Positions 14,611 to 22,192 of a stretch of 29,223 nucleotides of DNA are shown piece after piece. A program made the position numbers and the translations under genes. The first letter of the stretch is position 1. Each line of letters begins with the position of its first letter. This stretch comes from an uncultured bacterium (GTDB taxonomy: Bacteria; Bacillota; Bacilli; Lactobacillales; Lactobacillaceae), in contig CAJMLF010000023.1 in NCBI GenBank assembly GCA_905214235.1, positions 1 through 29,223 on the forward strand, given 5' to 3'. The notes under the pieces were generated by a model. It did not search any database and was not told the origin of the DNA. It saw nothing but the letters and a program-made list of their open reading frames with translations.

Positions 14611-15963
14611 CTAATTATCTTCGTCTTTTGGCCTTGCTGGTCCTAATTTTTTGACCTTTAGCCAGTCAATATACGAATTCTCGTAGTCCATAATTGTGAT
14701 TTCTAAACCGTTTAAAGTGATTTGGTCACCTTCACGAACGTGGTCATAGTTTTCCAGAATGTAACCGGAAAGGGTGACAGTATCACTATTTTCGGGCTCG
14801 TTAAGTTCCACGTTAAAGAAGCGTTCAAAGTCATAGATGGTTGTTTTGCCATCAACGTGGTAGGTATCAGGACTTAACTGTAAGATCATGTTGTCGGCAA
14901 CGTTATCGATCTCGTCTCGGACAGTTCCGAACAATTCCTCGTAGATATCCTTATCCGTTACGATTCCGCTGGTTCCCCCGTATTCATCAACCACGACAAC
15001 CATCGGGACCCGGGTCCTGATCATTTGCTTAAGGACTTCGGTAATTGGCGTATTTTCCGGCGTTGTCGAAAGGTGGCGGAGAACCTTTGCCAATGAGACG
15101 TTACCGTTGGTCTGCTTTTGGCGAACTAGGTCGTAGTTGAAGACATAGCCGAGAATCTTGTCCCGGTCGTTATTAGCCACCACGGGGAGGCGGCTGTACT
15201 TGGTCTGCAGGTATTCCTTCAGGGCATCGTTAACCGTTTTGGTGATATCAATAACGGCCAGTTGGGTCCGGTAGATCATAATGTCCTTGGCAACCTTGTC
15301 GTTAAAGGCGAAGGCCCGCTTCATGTAAACCAGGTCATTGTGCTCCAGGGCACCGCCCTTAACGGCGTTTCGTGACAGGTTAATAATTTCGCTTTGTGAT
15401 AGCACCTCGTCGTTTTCATCCGCCGGCTTCATCCCCATCAGGCGGACAATCCCGTTGGCAGACGAGTTGAGAAGCCAGACAAAGGGGTAGAAGATCACGT
15501 GGAAGTAATGAAGCGGGGTGACCGTCAACATCAGCATCTTAACAGGGATATCGATACTGATGTTTTTCGGGACGATTTCCGTCAGGACCACTTCAAAGTA
15601 GGTCAAAATCAGGACACCGACAATGGCACTGATGACGTGGGTCAGGTTGCTGTTGAGGGCAACGCTGGAGGTGTGCAGGGCATCGACGAGTAACCCTTCG
15701 ATGGTGTCCTCACCGATCCAACCAAGGATAATCCCACAGATGGAAGTCCCTACCTGGGTTGTGGACAGGTACTCGGTCAGGTTGGTAACCATCTTGATAG
15801 CCCGCGTAATTTTTACCGATGGCTTGCTCCGCTTTGCCTGCAATTCCTCCAGGGCGGTCACCCGGGTCTGAACGAGGGCAAACTCAGCGGCAACGAAAAA
15901 CGCTGCGAAAATAAAGGTAATGATGATAATAATGAAATTCATTAGTATCTGACCATTATCCAA
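14611..15963 (-). CDS. CNNM/CBS/CorC-domain membrane protein (HlyC/TlyC-like)
   Basis: This membrane protein of about 450 aa has an N-terminal CNNM (DUF21) domain with around four helices, including AAFFVAAEFALVQTR and the loop WIGEDTIEGLL. A cytosolic CBS pair follows (IMIYRTQLAVID... and PMVVVVDEYGGTSGIVTDKDIYEELFG), then the CorC_HlyC domain (DTYHVDGKTTIYDFERFFNVEL...) at the C-terminus. Related proteins have been tied to magnesium or cobalt efflux; the hemolysin name is historical. The longest frame starts at ATG 15978 without a ribosome binding site. TTG 15963 has AGGA 8 nt upstream and is preferred; ATG 15942 is another possibility. It is followed by the nrdI promoter region. Confidence 0.85.
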   Translation of the reverse strand: MDNGQILMNFIIIIITFIFAAFFVAAEFALVQTRVTALEELQAKRSKPSVKITRAIKMVTNLTEYLSTTQVGTSICGIILGWIGEDTIEGLLVDALHTSSVALNSNLTHVISAIVGVLILTYFEVVLTEIVPKNISIDIPVKMLMLTVTPLHYFHVIFYPFVWLLNSSANGIVRLMGMKPADENDEVLSQSEIINLSRNAVKGGALEHNDLVYMKRAFAFNDKVAKDIMIYRTQLAVIDITKTVNDALKEYLQTKYSRLPVVANNDRDKILGYVFNYDLVRQKQTNGNVSLAKVLRHLSTTPENTPITEVLKQMIRTRVPMVVVVDEYGGTSGIVTDKDIYEELFGTVRDEIDNVADNMILQLSPDTYHVDGKTTIYDFERFFNVELNEPENSDTVTLSGYILENYDHVREGDQITLNGLEITIMDYENSYIDWLKVKKLGPARPKDEDN

Positions 15964-15995
15964 AATAACATTCCTCATTTCTGTGTGAAATTAGT

Positions 15996-16001
15996 TATAA
16001 T
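15996..16001 (+). promoter_or_regulatory. TATAAT box in the gap between divergent genes
   Basis: A consensus TATAAT lies on the plus strand in the 180-bp gap between the CNNM protein and the pseudo-ABC operon, but 150 bp upstream of the latter and without a clear -35. It may be incidental AT-rich sequence. Confidence 0.25.
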
Positions 16002-16095
16002 TTATTATTCTACCATTATTTTGGATGAAAAGGCTTAAATGTATTCCAATTTTAGATAATAATTGCCTAACTTTTCCCTGAATTGTCCAGAAAAA

Positions 16096-16104
16096 TGCTA
16101 AAAT
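16096..16104 (+). promoter_or_regulatory. Extended -10 promoter of the pseudo-ABC operon
   Basis: TGCTAAAAT is an extended -10-like element 40 bp upstream of the first gene of the operon. No good -35 is present at 17 bp. The start codon is preceded by a GGGGGGA ribosome binding site (16132-16137). Confidence 0.4.
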
Positions 16105-16144
16105 TGAATGGTAATACTAAAGCCACTAACGGGGGGATATTATT

Positions 16145-17008
16145 GTGAGTAGCGTTGTATTAAATGGGGTAACCTTTGAAGCCAAGTCTGGTGACCAGTT
16201 GGAAGACGTTTCAATGGGGCTGGTTTCACCAAAGATGGTGGCTATCTGTAGCAGTGACGATGGTCCGGCCGCGGCCATTGACCAGCTCTTGCTGAGTCAG
16301 GGGAATATTATTGATGGCTCGGTTGAAGTTAATGGTCAGGACATCGCCGACTTCCGACGGCACCCAGAGCGGGTGATGGCCTTCTTTGAAAATGTTCAGC
16401 TGAAAGGCAAGACGGTTGAAAAGGTCCTCCACCGGGCACTGCGGCATGTGAGTGGGGCCCTAGATGTCGAGCATACCCTCCAGATGCTTTTGCCCCTAGG
16501 AATTAAGTACAACATCAAGACGGCCACCCTCAGTGCGGTCCAGCAACAGGAACTAAAGATCATTATCCTGCTTGCCCTGCGCCGCCCCATTGTGGTGTTG
16601 GAAGACGCGCTGGACGGCCTGACCGAAAAGTCCCGGCTGATAATTGGCAACCTTATTAAGGATTACACAAGAAAGACCGATTCCCTGGTTATTTTTACCA
16701 GTGACAATGTCTCAACAATGATGCGGTTTGCCAACACCATTTACTACTTCAACAGCAACCGCTTGACGTCGGCCCGGGACCTGACGATGAATGACGGGGT
16801 CGATTGCACGGTAACCGTTACCGGGACCGGGTTCCCGGTTGAAATGGCGGTTAAGCTGGGCGCCCACATGCTGGAAGAGGCGGAAAACGAAGTCCGCTTC
16901 CTGTTTACCGGCAACATTCAAGCCCTCTTGCCGCTACTTGAACAGAGCACGATTACCGATGTCCGGATTGAGGACTCAACGGTTGAAGATGAATTGATGG
17001 CCTACTAA
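16145..17008 (+). CDS. Degenerate ABC-ATPase-like protein (probable pseudo-ATPase)
   Basis: This 287-aa soluble protein has the length and order of an ABC exporter ATPase subunit, but every catalytic motif is altered. The Walker A position reads SSDDGPAA (36-43) with no Lys. The signature region reads LSAVQQQE (129-136) instead of LSGGQ. The Walker B position reads VVLEDALDGL (150-159) with no clear DE pair. The H-loop position reads FTSDN (184-188) with no His. Strand features such as GSVEVNGQDI (58-67) and a C-terminal domain ending ITDVRIEDSTVEDELMAY still match the DrrA/BcrA group. It probably cannot hydrolyse ATP and may act as a structural or regulatory partner. The start, listed at 16145, is a GTG after a G-rich Shine-Dalgarno. 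It is the first gene of a three-gene operon. Confidence 0.75.
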   Translation: MSSVVLNGVTFEAKSGDQLEDVSMGLVSPKMVAICSSDDGPAAAIDQLLLSQGNIIDGSVEVNGQDIADFRRHPERVMAFFENVQLKGKTVEKVLHRALRHVSGALDVEHTLQMLLPLGIKYNIKTATLSAVQQQELKIIILLALRRPIVVLEDALDGLTEKSRLIIGNLIKDYTRKTDSLVIFTSDNVSTMMRFANTIYYFNSNRLTSARDLTMNDGVDCTVTVTGTGFPVEMAVKLGAHMLEEAENEVRFLFTGNIQALLPLLEQSTITDVRIEDSTVEDELMAY

Positions 17009-17022
17009 GAAGAGGTGATTTA

Positions 17023-17577
17023 ATGGGCAGAACAGTAATTGTTAGTCGTCGCCATGACCAACTGAGTCGCCTGCTCATGGAGCAGCTGTACGACGCGGTT
17101 GCCGTCAGTAGCTTTAAAATTGAGTTTAAACGTGGCGACCAGTTATGCTGGCTTGCCCAGCCCGGTGACCCGGTTGACGATGAGGTCCAGGACCTGGCCA
17201 AGTTAATTGACCAGTCCGTCTTTTTACCCCGTAAGATTGTCATGCTTTCAATGGCGGGGACCGCTGATGATGCGGACGTTAACCAGCTGAAAAAGTGGTA
17301 CGGCAAGGGAGCTCAGGAGTACCTGTGGGCCCACCAGTATGCGGTTAAAATGATTGATGAGTTCGAGTTGCCCTACACCATTGTCCGGGCCCTTCCCATT
17401 GTGGAAACAACGGCCAAAGCTAAAATCACGGCAGAGGGGCAGGCAATAACGGGGACGGGCGTTAGTGACCGGGCCCTAGCAAAAGTCCTTGGCCAAATCT
17501 TGGATAGCGACCAGTATGATGGCCAGTCGATTGGTGTTTCAACCGAAGACGAGGTGGATTACGATGGTAGAAAATAA
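17023..17577 (+). CDS. Rossmann-fold NAD(P)-binding-like protein, degenerate (SDR/NmrA-like)
   Basis: This 184-aa protein resembles atypical short-chain dehydrogenase/NmrA-like proteins. A central strand KIVMLSMAGTAD (about 71-82), a helix EYLWAHQYAVKMIDEFELPYTIVRALPIV, and a C-terminal helix DRALAKVLGQIL follow in family order. The N-terminal GxxGxxG dinucleotide motif is missing: the start reads MGRTVIVSRRHDQLSRLL. No Tyr-x3-Lys catalytic pair is recognisable. It may therefore bind no cofactor and act as a sensor or scaffold. It starts 14 nt after the pseudo-ABC stop, with AGAGGTG as ribosome binding site, and its last codons overlap the next gene by 14 nt. The family assignment is tentative. 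Confidence 0.65.
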   Translation: MGRTVIVSRRHDQLSRLLMEQLYDAVAVSSFKIEFKRGDQLCWLAQPGDPVDDEVQDLAKLIDQSVFLPRKIVMLSMAGTADDADVNQLKKWYGKGAQEYLWAHQYAVKMIDEFELPYTIVRALPIVETTAKAKITAEGQAITGTGVSDRALAKVLGQILDSDQYDGQSIGVSTEDEVDYDGRK

Positions 17578-18091
17578 TCAGTATAGGCAGTGGCAAGAAC
17601 AGTTGGCCCACGTTAAGTTTCCACGTTGGAAGGAACTCCCGGCCCTGGGTTTGTACATTGACCAGGTAGTCACAATCGTTAATGAACAGCTTAGCGGGGT
17701 TGGCGTTGAGCCGCTGACCAAGTCAATGGTCAATAACTACGTCAAGAAAAAGATCATTCAGGCGCCCGTCAAGAAGAAGTACGCCGTTAACCAGTTAGTT
17801 GACCTTTTGGTTATTGGCTTTTTCAAGTCGAGCTTCTCGATTGAAGAAATTCGGCGGGGAATTGCTCAGGCGACGCTGCAATCTTACCCACAGCAGGCCT
17901 ATGACCGCTTTGTAACAATCCTTGACCAGAAGCTGGCGGGGAAGAAAGTGGCCGTGGAAAACGCTGATGCCCAGACCGTTGAACTGACGAGCCTGGCAAT
18001 TGACGCGGTACTGGCCCACCTAAAGGCCATCCACCTAGTACGCGAGATGCGGTGCCAACAGGCTCCCCAGACAGTTGCTAAGAAAAAATGA
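17564..18091 (+). CDS. DUF1836 family predicted DNA-binding protein
   Basis: This 175-aa protein matches the DUF1836 family, which has a MerR-like winged-helix look. The core is PLTKSMVNNYVKKKIIQAPVKKKYAVNQLVDLLVIGFFKSSFSIEEIRRGI, in which an HTH is followed by a wing and a helix typical of MerR N-termini. No effector domain is recognisable after about residue 120. The start is ATG 17564, inside the last codons of the preceding gene with GACGAGGTGG as ribosome binding site, so translation is probably coupled; a longer frame from 17489 lacks support. It probably regulates transcription; the operon itself is the first place to look for a target. It ends at a strong terminator. Confidence 0.8.
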   Translation: MVENNQYRQWQEQLAHVKFPRWKELPALGLYIDQVVTIVNEQLSGVGVEPLTKSMVNNYVKKKIIQAPVKKKYAVNQLVDLLVIGFFKSSFSIEEIRRGIAQATLQSYPQQAYDRFVTILDQKLAGKKVAVENADAQTVELTSLAIDAVLAHLKAIHLVREMRCQQAPQTVAKKK

Positions 18092-18100
18092 ATAGTTAAA

Positions 18101-18137
18101 GCCCTTAGTATTCGGTTCACGAATACTAAGGGCTTTT
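18101..18137. terminator. Terminator with a perfect 14-bp stem
   Basis: The arms 18101-18114 and 18120-18133 pair perfectly around GTTCA, followed by four T residues. It ends the DUF1836 operon and, with the A-run on its left, the AI-2E transporter operon from the other side. Confidence 0.9.
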
Positions 18138-18138
18138 C

Positions 18139-19260
18139 TTATGCATCTGTTGAATTTTCCTTTGCTCGTTCCCGCTTGCCGACATCGGTGGCAACAATCC
18201 GGTAGATGGCAGCGAAGAGGGGAACCGTCAGCATCATGCCGAGAATTCCTGAAATACTCCCGCCGACAATGACGGCGGCAAATACCCAAACGCTGGGGAG
18301 ACCGATGCTCTTCCCAACCACTAAGGGGTAAGTGACCCGGTTATCAAACTGCTGGAGAAGGATGATGAAGATCAAAAAGATTCCCGCTTTGATTGGGGAA
18401 ACGGCAAAGATTAGGACGACCCCGATACTGGCCCCCAGGATGGCCCCAACAATTGGAATTAGGGCACCAAAGGCCGTGACCACGCCAATCATGGTGGCGT
18501 ACGGCATCCGCAGAATGGTCATCCCGATAAAGCAGGCGATTCCCAGAATGGCAGCATCCTTACACTGGCCGACGATGTAGCTGCTGTAACTATCGTCAAA
18601 GGTGTGAATGACGTACATCAGGGGGCGCTTAACCTTGGCCAGGTAGGTGTTGATTAAGCGTGAGAACTGGCGGGCCAACATTTCCTTGTAGATAAGGAGG
18701 TAGATGGAAAAGAAGAAGGCAATTACGGCCGTGGTGGCAACCGAGACAACGGAAGAGGCGGTTGACATGAGGGCCTTAAACGTGCCGCCAAAGCCATAGG
18801 TCAGGTATTTTTGCGCCTTAGCCCAGGAAATGTGGCGGGGGTCAAAATTACGGAGCATCTTTTGGACATTGTCGTTGTTCTCAAAGGTGGCAATGAAGTG
18901 GGTAATCACCCGGCTGTGGTTGGTAATCAAAAGCTGGATACAGCTGATGAGCTCGGGAATCACCAGGCGAATAACAATCGCCACAATCGGAAAAATGGTG
19001 AAGTAGGAAAGGGCGATTCCCCACAAGCGCTTAAACCGGCGGGCCTTCTTCTGCTTGAACAGGCGCAGGTACAGGTCCTCGTACTGGCGCAAAAGGAGGT
19101 TGACGATGTAGGCAATCACGCCACCAATCAAAAGGGGTGTCATGGCGCCCAAAAGTGTACCCGCCCACTTGATGAAGTGGGGCCAAAAGATAATGGCCAG
19201 GTAAAGGATGAAGAGGGCGAGCACTAATGAGATGTGCTGCTTGTTAATGTATTTTTTCAC
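18139..19260 (-). CDS. AI-2E family transporter (PerM/YtvI-like)
   Basis: This 373-aa membrane protein belongs to the AI-2E exporter family, with about eight helices. The typical segments are WPHFIKWAGTLLGAMTPLLIGGVIAYIVNLLL at the N-terminus and DAAILGIACFIGMTILRMPYATMIGVVTAFGALIPIVGAILG in the middle. The C-terminal GGSISGILGMMLTVPLFAAIYRI also fits. Members export varied substrates; autoinducer-2 export has been shown only for a few, and some work as ion antiporters. The start is GTG 19260, 2 nt after the stop of the upstream gene, with AAGGAG 8 nt before it, so the two genes are translationally coupled. Confidence 0.88.
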   Translation of the reverse strand: MKKYINKQHISLVLALFILYLAIIFWPHFIKWAGTLLGAMTPLLIGGVIAYIVNLLLRQYEDLYLRLFKQKKARRFKRLWGIALSYFTIFPIVAIVIRLVIPELISCIQLLITNHSRVITHFIATFENNDNVQKMLRNFDPRHISWAKAQKYLTYGFGGTFKALMSTASSVVSVATTAVIAFFFSIYLLIYKEMLARQFSRLINTYLAKVKRPLMYVIHTFDDSYSSYIVGQCKDAAILGIACFIGMTILRMPYATMIGVVTAFGALIPIVGAILGASIGVVLIFAVSPIKAGIFLIFIILLQQFDNRVTYPLVVGKSIGLPSVWVFAAVIVGGSISGILGMMLTVPLFAAIYRIVATDVGKRERAKENSTDA

Positions 19261-19262
19261 GG

Positions 19263-20102
19263 CTAGTTCTCCTTCTCACGCAGGCGACGGGCAATTCGGC
19301 ACAGGTAGGCGTGACTATCCAACTGCTCTTGACAGTTACCTTGGTCGCGCAGGTTAATCTCGTAGATACTGGTTGCCTGGGGGTTGAGCAGGGGAAGGAC
19401 CGGTGCCCAGTCGATTTTGCCCGTCCCCAGGGTCAGGCTATCGTGGGTCAACCCCATCGAATCGACCAGGTGGTAGTGGACAACGGCTGGGGCGAGGTGC
19501 TTGAGGGAAGCCTGGAGGCCGCGGTTGTCACCATGCAACTCGATGAAGCAGTGCGAGGTGTCGAACGCCAGCCGATAGTGGTGGCTCAAGATCTCGTCTT
19601 CCTCGTCCGGGTCACCATAGGCAAAGACGGGGGCAATCGAGTTTTCAAACATGATCTGATCCCGTCCCGCCCGGGCGAACCGGTCCAACCGCCGGTAAAC
19701 GGCCTGGCGGGCGGCCTCAACTGATGGGTACAGGGCGACCATGTGCTTGACCTGGTCACCGGAGTAGCCACCGTGAACGAGTACCTGGACGTGGTAGTCA
19801 TCAGCCAGGCGGATCAGCTGCTCCGTAGTTGTCTCAATAAAGCGGTAGAGGTCAGGATAATCCTTTTCCGGGGCCACCACGTCAGAATGGTAATTGTGGA
19901 AGGTCATCGGGTGGTGGAGGACGATGTTTTTAATTCCCTGTGATTGGACGTTTTGGATTGCCCGCGCCAGGTGACGGTAATCCTCGGGGGTGAAATCACG
20001 GGCGGCCGTAAAGAATTCGTAAACGTGGGGATGGTGCACCAACCGGTCGTCAATTTGTTGGCGGTCGCTGCTCCCCTTTAGCCCCAGCTGTGATTGAAAC
20101 AT
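19263..20102 (-). CDS. Sugar phosphate isomerase/epimerase-like TIM-barrel protein
   Basis: This 279-aa protein is a xylose-isomerase-like TIM barrel (AP endonuclease 2 superfamily). The expected metal and substrate residues fall at strand ends: H63/H64 in VLHHP, H110 in VLVHGG, E153 in MFENS, D181 and H184 in AFDTSH, H209/H211 in VHYHLVDS, and E248 in IYEIN. Such proteins isomerise or epimerise sugars, inositols or keto-acids, or cut abasic DNA; the substrate cannot be read from sequence. ATG 20102 follows AAGGAG at 10 nt. It is the first gene of a two-gene operon with the AI-2E family transporter. Confidence 0.8.
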   Translation of the reverse strand: MFQSQLGLKGSSDRQQIDDRLVHHPHVYEFFTAARDFTPEDYRHLARAIQNVQSQGIKNIVLHHPMTFHNYHSDVVAPEKDYPDLYRFIETTTEQLIRLADDYHVQVLVHGGYSGDQVKHMVALYPSVEAARQAVYRRLDRFARAGRDQIMFENSIAPVFAYGDPDEEDEILSHHYRLAFDTSHCFIELHGDNRGLQASLKHLAPAVVHYHLVDSMGLTHDSLTLGTGKIDWAPVLPLLNPQATSIYEINLRDQGNCQEQLDSHAYLCRIARRLREKEN

Positions 20103-20134
20103 ATTAAAAGACTCCTTTTTTATTCCTCGTTTCC

Positions 20135-20143
20135 ATCATAGCA
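20135..20143 (-). promoter_or_regulatory. Extended -10 promoter of the TIM-barrel/AI-2E operon
   Basis: On the minus strand TGCTATGAT forms an extended -10 about 33 bp upstream of the start codon. The -35 is weak. Confidence 0.55.
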
Positions 20144-20184
20144 GATTTGATAGGTCGTAATGAAAGTCATCTGAATAATAATTT

Positions 20185-20193
20185 TGTTATAAT
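20185..20193 (+). promoter_or_regulatory. Extended -10 promoter of the membrane protein gene
   Basis: TGTTATAAT is a consensus extended -10 about 35 bp upstream of the start codon, arranged back to back with the promoter on the other strand. Confidence 0.65.
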
Positions 20194-20227
20194 TGATTTC
20201 AGCAATGATGATTCAAGAGGAAGTTAG

Positions 20228-21154
20228 ATGGCAAATTCAGTAAAAAAATCTAAACAGTGTCCTTACAAAAAGCCGCCACTGGCCCTTGTTCCCCTGATTC
20301 CCTTAGCCTGGGCCGGGGGATGGATGACGGTTACCAGCGCTTGGCGGGCGAGTGGTCGAATCCTGGCCCCTACCCAGGATTTGCAAGAATCCATTTTGTT
20401 ACTCTCCGTTCCCGTCTTGGTGGCCAATATTTACAACCTGCTGCTCATTTACAACCAGCCGGTAGCAGTTAAGCAGCGGGGGCACTACCAGGCCCTGGCA
20501 GTGGTCAATGCGGTGGTAATGATTGCTGCTTTGGTTCTTGCCTGGGGAGCTCCCGGTCAGGTATTGGCCCCAGCGCGGCTGACCGTTTTGGGCGGCAGCT
20601 TCCTGGCCTTGACCAGTATTCAGGCCCTGCTGGGCAACTATTTCGCCCAGGTTACCCGGCTGACCAGCCCCCTCTTCATTCCCTTACCACTCGGGACCGG
20701 GGCTCTGATTACCGCTAGTTATCTGTTAGCCCTGGTGACGACCAGCCACGGCCTGTGGCAGCGGGGGCTCATCATTATTTGCCTGGGGGCCCTGGCAATC
20801 TTGCTAATTGCTGTGGGGAAAATGATTCCCCGACTGTGGGCCCCACTAGTCACCCGGCGGAGCGGCACCTACCAGTTTTTGACCGGCCTAGTAGTGACGG
20901 CCACCCTGGTTGCGGCATTAGCGGGAACGGATAGTTTGGCGACCTACTGGGCGGGCGGCCCCCAGACCCTCTTGATCTTGTGCCTGGCTAATAGCCTAGT
21001 CGCGGCCGCCGGCGGACTGGCAATTCTAGCCGCAATGCAACGCTACCGGAACGATTACCGGTACGGTAATGCGGCCCGTCACCCTTACCGCTACGTCTTG
21101 CTGGGGTGCTTGACCTTTTTACTGGCCCTACTGTTGTTACTGTGGAAACTTTAA
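20228..21154 (+). CDS. Polytopic membrane protein of unknown function
   Basis: I do not recognise this 308-aa protein. It has about eight hydrophobic segments: near residues 18-33, 53-75, 90-106, 118-135, 150-167, 175-195, 215-232 and 245-268, with a final one in YVLLGCLTFLLALLLLLWKL. The N-terminus is basic (MANSVKKSKQCPYKKPP). There is no obvious transporter motif. ATG 20228 is preceded by AGAGGAAG. It lies 17 bp upstream of the 2-hydroxyacid dehydrogenase and likely shares its transcript. GC is higher than in its neighbours and codons are enriched for GGC/CTG/GCC. Confidence 0.7.
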   Translation: MANSVKKSKQCPYKKPPLALVPLIPLAWAGGWMTVTSAWRASGRILAPTQDLQESILLLSVPVLVANIYNLLLIYNQPVAVKQRGHYQALAVVNAVVMIAALVLAWGAPGQVLAPARLTVLGGSFLALTSIQALLGNYFAQVTRLTSPLFIPLPLGTGALITASYLLALVTTSHGLWQRGLIIICLGALAILLIAVGKMIPRLWAPLVTRRSGTYQFLTGLVVTATLVAALAGTDSLATYWAGGPQTLLILCLANSLVAAAGGLAILAAMQRYRNDYRYGNAARHPYRYVLLGCLTFLLALLLLLWKL

Positions 21155-21171
21155 AGACGGGAGGAAATCTG

Positions 21172-22128
21172 ATGGCAAAAGCAAAAATCCTAATTACTGG
21201 CGATATCCCGGAGGCGGGACTACAAGAATTACGGCAAAACTTTGATGTCTTCGATAATGCAGCGGTGACCGACCGGCCGTGGATTCTCCGCCACCTCCAC
21301 GAATTTGACGGGATGATCCTTTCGGGAACCAAGGGTGACCGTGAACTCCTTGATGCCGGGACCAACCTGAAAATCATTTCGACTAAGGGGGATGGCTTTG
21401 ATAACGTTGATATTGACTACGCAAGGCAAAAGGGAATCGTGGTTGCCCACTGTCCCCATAGTGTCCGCTACTCGACCGCGGAAACTGCCCTAGGCCTGAT
21501 TCTGGCAACGGCCCGGCGCTTCCACTTTTATGACCACGCAATCCGTGAAGGCAAGTGGCTCGACGTTTCCAACCCGGAGTACATGGGCACGAACCTGGCG
21601 GGGAAAACGCTGGGGATCTATGGCTACGGTGGTATTGGTGGTCAGGTCGCCAAGTTCTGCCAGGCCCTGGGGATGAAGGTCCTGTACAATAAGCGACACC
21701 GCCTGCCAGCTGCGGAAGAAAAGCGGCGGCAGATTGAGTATGCCGACTTTGCAACCCTGGTTAAGGAATCAGATGTCCTAAGCCTTCACGCGCCAGCGAC
21801 GCCGGAAACTACCGGGGTATTTAACAAGGCGGTCTTTAAACAGATGAAGAAGACGGCCTTGTTGGTCAATGTTGCCCGGGGGAGCCTGGTCAAGGAAGAT
21901 GACCTTGTCTGGGCCCTGGAAACGGGTGAAATTGCGGGGGCCGGTCTGGACGTTTACGAACACGAGCCCAAGGTTACTGCCGTGCTCCGCAAGCTTGATA
22001 ATGTTGTCCTGCTGCCTCACGTGGGGACGGGAACCCCGGCTGCCCGGGTTGCGATGGCCAAGGAGGCGTCGCAAAACCTCATTTCCTACCTCCGCGATGG
22101 GGTGGCAATTAATCAGGTAAATAAGTAA
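21172..22128 (+). CDS. D-isomer specific 2-hydroxyacid dehydrogenase
   Basis: This 318-aa cytosolic oxidoreductase reduces 2-oxoacids to D-2-hydroxyacids. The nucleotide-binding motif is GYGGIGG (151-157). The catalytic triad is R236 in NVARGSL, E265 in YEHEP and H283 in LPHVGTGT. The segment after the second Rossmann strand, YNKRHR (172-177), has basic rather than acidic residues, which suggests preference for NADPH. It resembles glyoxylate/hydroxypyruvate reductases more than lactate dehydrogenase, but the substrate is not certain. Start ATG 21172 follows GGGAGG; the open frame from 21106 overlaps the upstream gene and is rejected. It is followed by a terminator. Confidence 0.9.
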   Translation: MAKAKILITGDIPEAGLQELRQNFDVFDNAAVTDRPWILRHLHEFDGMILSGTKGDRELLDAGTNLKIISTKGDGFDNVDIDYARQKGIVVAHCPHSVRYSTAETALGLILATARRFHFYDHAIREGKWLDVSNPEYMGTNLAGKTLGIYGYGGIGGQVAKFCQALGMKVLYNKRHRLPAAEEKRRQIEYADFATLVKESDVLSLHAPATPETTGVFNKAVFKQMKKTALLVNVARGSLVKEDDLVWALETGEIAGAGLDVYEHEPKVTAVLRKLDNVVLLPHVGTGTPAARVAMAKEASQNLISYLRDGVAINQVNK

Positions 22129-22131
22129 AAA

Positions 22132-22173
22132 CAAAGCCGCGACCGGAGAATTTTTTCTCTAGTCACGGCTTTG
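22132..22173. terminator. Bidirectional terminator between the dehydrogenase and pepD
   Basis: CAAAGCCG at the left pairs with CGGCTTTG at the right, with an inner GAGAA/TTCTC stem and an internal mismatch, and A or T runs outside. It serves both convergent genes. Confidence 0.75.
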
Positions 22174-22192
22174 CTCTATTTTTAGTTTCTAA

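Noticed and set aside
17489..17563. Longer start of the DUF1836 protein
   Set aside because: The extension lies inside the preceding coding frame; ATG 17564 has a ribosome binding site and matches the family start.
21106..21171. N-terminal extension of the 2-hydroxyacid dehydrogenase
   Set aside because: It overlaps the end of the membrane protein gene, and the GGGAGG site clearly precedes ATG 21172.
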